Source: Tepidisphaeraceae bacterium (GTDB lineage: Bacteria; Planctomycetota; Phycisphaerae; Tepidisphaerales; Tepidisphaeraceae). From it: a stretch of DNA of 64,000 nt. Position 1 is the stretch's first letter. Every line of letters starts with the position of its first letter. Below the pieces are notes generated by a model. It did no database searches, was not told the origin of the DNA, and saw nothing but the letters and a program-made list of their open reading frames with translations. The stretch lies in assembly GCA_035998445.1 (NCBI GenBank), contig DASYHQ010000055.1:51734-115733 (forward strand), in the 5' to 3' direction. This document shows, piece after piece, positions 60,661-64,000 of this stretch. The position numbers were made by a program, and so were the translations under genes.

Positions 60661-60823
60661 CGCACGCGCTGGTTGAACCCGAGTGGACGGGGGAAGCTGA
60701 GCCTTCTTGAGCGAATCCTTCATGGCAACAGTACGGGCAGCAATCGTCGAAGATCAGAGAAACTCGCTCAGTCTATGCGTCGGTTTTCGTCCGATCCACG
60801 CGCTTCAGGTGATCTCGATAGCC

Positions 60824-60871
60824 GCTTGCGGTTTCGCAAAACCACATGCTCGAGTTGGCGAAACCGCAAGC
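60824..60871 (-). terminator. Inverted repeat after secY
   Basis: A perfect 14-bp pair GCTTGCGGTTTCGC / GCGAAACCGCAAGC with a 20-base loop, 29 bases past the secY stop. It may be an intra-operon hairpin rather than a true terminator. Confidence 0.55.
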
Positions 60872-60899
60872 ATTGGAGTAGATCGACCGCGAACCGGAA

Positions 60900-62309
60900 T
60901 TAGTACTGGCGCCCCTTGATCCGCTTGCCTGAGTCGCCGAGGAAGCCGCTGTAGTTGCGCATCAGCAGGTTAGCCTCGATGCGCTGCACCATGTCCAGCG
61001 CCACGCTGACCACGATCAGCAGGCCGGTGCCACCCAGGAACTGCGCGATGTTCGGCGGAATGTTCAACCAGGCGCTAATGGCGGTAGGGATGACGGCGAC
61101 GAAGCACAGGAACGCGGCGCCGACGTAGGTGATGCGCATCATCACCCGTTCCAAATAGTCGGCCGTCCGCTTACCAGGACGCAGGCCGGGAATGAAGCTG
61201 CCGTAGTCGCGCAGCTGGTTGGCCATTTCCTTCGGCTGGAACTGCACGGTGGTCCAGAAGTAGGCGAAGAAGTAGATCAGCACCACTTCGACCATGATGT
61301 ACAGGAACGCCCCACGGCCGAGCTCGATGTTCAGGAAGTTGACGATGCCACCGTACCAGCCACTGATCTGACCATTGGGGTTCACGACGCCGTTCAGCCA
61401 ACCGACGAGCATGCCGGGGAACAGCATGAGCGACTGGGCGAAGATGATCGGCATCACGCCGCCATGGTTCACGCGAAGCGGCAGGTACTGCTTGCCGCCA
61501 CCATACACCCGGCGACCGCGGGTGTGCTTGGCCTGCTGAACCGGAATGCGACGCTGGGCCTGCGTGATCAAGATCGCACCGGCGACCACGAACAGGAAGG
61601 ACGCCGCAAGGAACAGGATGTGACCCGGACCGAACGGCGTCTCGGCGCCACGATTGGCGCTGAAGCTGGTCATCGTCGTCAACTGGATGAACGCGTCAGG
61701 CATATTCGCGACGATGCCGGCAAGGATGATCAGCGAGATGCCGTTGCCCATCCCGTACTCGTCGATCTGCTCGCCCAGCCACATCAGGAAGACCGAGCCA
61801 GCGACCATGCAAGAAAGCGCCATCACGTAGAACGCCACGACGTTCTGGTACATGAACTGGGCCTGCACTAGCGGCGGGCTCGTGCTGCGCATGTACTGGA
61901 TCCAGAACACGCCTTGGATCAAGGCCAGCACGACGGTCGCGTAACGCGTCCATTCCTGGATCTTCTTGCGGCCGGTCTCCCCTTCCTTCTGAAGCTTTTC
62001 CAGCGTGGGGACGACGGTCGTGAGCAACTGGAAAATGATCGACGCCGAGATGTACGGCATCACGCCGAGCCCGAAAATCGTGCTCTGCTGCAGGCTGCCG
62101 CCGCTAAAGAGCGACACGTAGCTGGCGAGCCGCCCCGCGGCCGAGCCGTCCTCGCTCTGCTTCTGTACGAGGTCCTCGAAGTGCTGCTGGTCGACGCCGG
62201 GGATCGGAATCCAGTAGCCGACGCGGTAGATCGCCAGCATCAGCAGCGTGAACAGGATCTTGTTCCGCAGCTCGGGCACTTTGAAGATGTTGATGAGGGT
62301 CTGGAACAT
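60900..62309 (-). CDS. secY: Preprotein translocase subunit SecY
   Basis: A 469-residue channel protein with 10 membrane helices. It has FRIPIPGVD-type YRVGYWIPIPGVD in the plug region, IGVMPYISASIIFQLL (as GLGVMPYISASIIF), EIDEYGMGNGISLIIL and QGGKQYLPLRVNHGGVMPIIFA (in parts). The start MFQTLINIFK is taken; the upstream frame is unlikely. Confidence 0.96.
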   Translation of the reverse strand: MFQTLINIFKVPELRNKILFTLLMLAIYRVGYWIPIPGVDQQHFEDLVQKQSEDGSAAGRLASYVSLFSGGSLQQSTIFGLGVMPYISASIIFQLLTTVVPTLEKLQKEGETGRKKIQEWTRYATVVLALIQGVFWIQYMRSTSPPLVQAQFMYQNVVAFYVMALSCMVAGSVFLMWLGEQIDEYGMGNGISLIILAGIVANMPDAFIQLTTMTSFSANRGAETPFGPGHILFLAASFLFVVAGAILITQAQRRIPVQQAKHTRGRRVYGGGKQYLPLRVNHGGVMPIIFAQSLMLFPGMLVGWLNGVVNPNGQISGWYGGIVNFLNIELGRGAFLYIMVEVVLIYFFAYFWTTVQFQPKEMANQLRDYGSFIPGLRPGKRTADYLERVMMRITYVGAAFLCFVAVIPTAISAWLNIPPNIAQFLGGTGLLIVVSVALDMVQRIEANLLMRNYSGFLGDSGKRIKGRQY

Positions 62310-62392
62310 AGTTTCAATCCACGCCTGTGCGGCCGAACGCCATGGAAAGTCACGGTCATCGGACCGACGTGAACGACTGATTACCAAAAGCA

Positions 62393-62459
62393 GTCATCCT
62401 GAGCAAAGCGCCCGGCCTCTACCGTAGCGGTAAAAGCGTGTCGCTTCACTCAGGATGAC
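62393..62459. repeat. Hairpin repeat (family 6) between rplO and secY
   Basis: GTCATCCTGAGCAAAGCG and its complement CGCTTCACTCAGGATGAC with an internal CTACCGTAGCGGTA. Confidence 0.75.
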
Positions 62460-62473
62460 GTTGTTCGAACTCG

Positions 62474-63034
62474 TTATTCGCTCTTCGCAGCCGCGTCGCC
62501 TTCGGCGTCGGCCGAACGCTTGCCTGTTTTGGGGGCATCGCGCTTCACGAACTTCTTCTTGGGCTTGGGGAACGCGAAGGCTTCGCTCTTCTCGTTCAGC
62601 GCGGTGCCACCGGCGGCGCCGATGCGTTCGTGGGCGGCCTTGCTGTACCAGGCGGCGACGATCGTGAGCTTCTTGGACATCTCACCGTCGCCGAGGATCT
62701 TCACCGGCAGCTTCAGGTCGGGGACGAGCCCGGCCGCTTCCAGCGCGGGGGCGTCGATCGTCGTGCCGGCATCGAAGCGCTCGAGGTCGGCGAGGTTGAC
62801 GATGTAGAACTTCCGCTCGAAGTTCACGTTGCTGAAGCCACGCTTGGGGAAGCGCTTGTGCGTCTCGGTCTGGCCACCTTCGTAACCGCGGCGGATGTAG
62901 GTGCCGGCGCGAGCGCCCGAACCCTTGTTACCGCGACCCGAGGTCTTACCACGGCCGCTGCTCTCGCCGCGACCCTTCCGCTGCTTCGCCTTGTACTTCG
63001 GGGCGTTAGCAGTGATTTCGTGAATCATGCTCAT
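62474..63034 (-). CDS. rplO: 50S ribosomal protein L15
   Basis: 186 residues. The N-terminal Arg/Gly-rich part (KAKQRKGRGESSGRGKTSGRG) and GYEGGQTETHKRFPKRGFSN are typical of L15; the C-terminal extension (KPKKKFVKRDAPKTG onwards) is longer than usual. MSMIHEI has two close ATGs. Confidence 0.95.
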   Translation of the reverse strand: MSMIHEITANAPKYKAKQRKGRGESSGRGKTSGRGNKGSGARAGTYIRRGYEGGQTETHKRFPKRGFSNVNFERKFYIVNLADLERFDAGTTIDAPALEAAGLVPDLKLPVKILGDGEMSKKLTIVAAWYSKAAHERIGAAGGTALNEKSEAFAFPKPKKKFVKRDAPKTGKRSADAEGDAAAKSE

Positions 63035-63045
63035 GATTGTTGTCC

Positions 63046-63120
63046 GTAGGGGCAGGCCTCTGTGCCTGCCCTGCTTTTTGATCGAATAGGCAAAGGGCAG
63101 GCACGGAGGCCTGCCCCTAC
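63046..63120. repeat. Hairpin repeat (family 7), copy 2
   Basis: Arms GTAGGGGCAGGCCTCTGTGC and GGCACGGAGGCCTGCCCCTAC. It sits between rpsE and rplO where rpmD is normally found. Confidence 0.83.
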
Positions 63121-63122
63121 AA

Positions 63123-63851
63123 CTAAGCCGTCACCAGTTCGCCGGCGCCCTTCTCAAGCTGCACGCCGCGGGTCGATTCGACCTGATCCTTGCTCTGCAG
63201 CTGGCGGAGTGCCGCCATCGTGGCCTTCACGAGGTTCTTGGGGCTGGTCGAGCCGTAGGCCTTCGTGAGGATGTCGGTGACGCCGGTCAGTTCCATGCAG
63301 GGACGGACGCTCTTGCCGGCCGTCACACCCGTGCCCGGACGCGCCGGGACGAGGATGACCGAGCTGGCGCCGCTGGTGCCCTTGACCATGTGCGGGATCG
63401 TGGTGCCCTTGAGGTTCACGCGGAACATCTGCTTGCGGGCGTCCTTCGTGGCCTTCTCAACCGCGCCTGGAACCTCGTTGGCCTTGCCGTAACCGATGCC
63501 GATGTTGCCCTTACGATCGCCGGCGACGACGAGCGCGCCGAAGCTGAACGTACGGCCACCCTTGACGACCTTCGAGCAGCGGTAGATGCGGACGACCGAG
63601 GCCTCGATGCCCGAACCGTCGTCATCGCGACGATCACGATTGCCACCGGGGCCACCACGACCACGACCGCCACCCTGCCCACCGCGACCACCACCTTGGC
63701 CGCCACGACCACCACCGCCGCCACCACCACCACGCGACTGCTGCTGCGTGCCAGCGGGCGTGGGGGGCGTAACAACGGCTGCGGGCGAGGCGTTCTCGCT
63801 CACGGGGGCTTCCGTCTGCTGGGGGGCTGCTGCTTGTGTTTCTTCTGCCAT
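63123..63851 (-). CDS. rpsE: 30S ribosomal protein S5 with long RGG-rich N-terminus
   Basis: 242 residues. The S5 double-stranded RNA-binding core (VVRIYRCSKVVKGGRTFSF, VGDRKGNIGIGYGKANEVP as VAGDRKGNIG...) begins near residue 83. The first 80 residues are an Ala/Gln-rich start followed by GGGGGGGGRGG-type repeats and GRGRGGPGGNRDRRDDD. RGG repeats bind RNA in other proteins. The start MAEETQ is clear. First gene of the group inside the window. Confidence 0.95.
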   Translation of the reverse strand: MAEETQAAAPQQTEAPVSENASPAAVVTPPTPAGTQQQSRGGGGGGGGRGGQGGGRGGQGGGRGRGGPGGNRDRRDDDGSGIEASVVRIYRCSKVVKGGRTFSFGALVVAGDRKGNIGIGYGKANEVPGAVEKATKDARKQMFRVNLKGTTIPHMVKGTSGASSVILVPARPGTGVTAGKSVRPCMELTGVTDILTKAYGSTSPKNLVKATMAALRQLQSKDQVESTRGVQLEKGAGELVTA

Positions 63852-64000
63852 AAAGTTCTCGTTGCGTTAAGGGTGCGACCTTCGTCACACCGCCCGCGAA
63901 TGTTGATGGTGACCCAATCGAGCGCGGCCCCGATTTGGCCTCAATCCGTCGCATCGAGCGACAGGAGTGTTTGGCGCGGCGGGGTCGCTAAAGCGACCCC
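63852..64000. other. Region upstream of rpsE, no gene seen
   Basis: About 150 bases without a coding frame. It ends in a hairpin, GGGGTCGC-TAAA-GCGACCCC at 63981-64000, cut by the window edge, so rplR is not directly adjacent. Confidence 0.5.

Overview
The window reads as a stretch of a high-GC planctomycete chromosome, most likely class Phycisphaerae. The supporting signs are a SecD-SecF fusion, a PEP-CTERM protein with a lamin-tail domain, a prepilin-like protein with the planctomycete H-X9-DG tail, many Gfo/Idh/MocA oxidoreductases, a small zinc-ribbon protein type common in this class, and a planctomycete-style tyrosine integrase. The class is an inference from gene content; no 16S gene lies in the window.

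Layout. 1-300 holds the 3' end of an unknown gene. 1.2-14.6 kb carries metabolism and envelope genes: an M20 amidohydrolase, a Rieske protein, two Gfo/Idh/MocA dehydrogenases, PEP-CTERM and prepilin-like proteins, a DUF2252 protein, an HtrA protease, and a tight four-gene run (glycerate kinase, hydrolase-like lipoprotein, ICMT-type methyltransferase, condensation-domain acyltransferase). 15-26 kb holds a cyclophilin, cmk-plsC, a LysM protein and the secretion/tRNA group tgt-yajC-secDF. 26-39 kb holds an endonuclease/phosphatase-fold exported protein, an ABC-2 permease, an SCO1 protein, fusA, a GH50-like glycosidase with an SRPBCC partner, a probable structured-RNA locus, a zinc-ribbon membrane protein, a TatD hydrolase and a response regulator.

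39.2-45.5 kb is a compact integrated element bounded by 22-bp direct repeats. It sits in the 3' end of ssrA (tmRNA, 45521-45899, minus strand). It encodes a sigma-like factor, an acidic protein, a small membrane protein, ribbon-helix-helix-like proteins, a phiX174-type HUH rolling-circle replication initiator, an excisionase-like protein and a tyrosine integrase. The attachment core lies inside the integrase reading frame, in the same frame at both ends. The excised circle would therefore encode a different, apparently native, integrase C-terminus, and would place int directly upstream of the sigma-like gene. This is the most interesting feature of the window.

46-56 kb holds a GNAT acetyltransferase, the DNA repair pair UdgX plus radical-SAM, a lone RnfD/NqrB-like protein, an ABC-2 permease, CorA and a processive glycosyltransferase. 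56.5-64 kb is the distal part of the spc/alpha ribosomal region on the minus strand: rpsE, rplO, secY, map, rpmJ, rpsM, rpsK, rpoA, rplQ. rpmD, adk, infA and rpsD are missing from their usual places.

Nearly every larger intergenic gap is filled by dispersed inverted-repeat elements of at least seven families, including nine copies of a roughly 103-bp hairpin. There is also a 15-copy 20-bp minisatellite and a CRISPR-like but non-CRISPR palindrome array with a 42-bp period.
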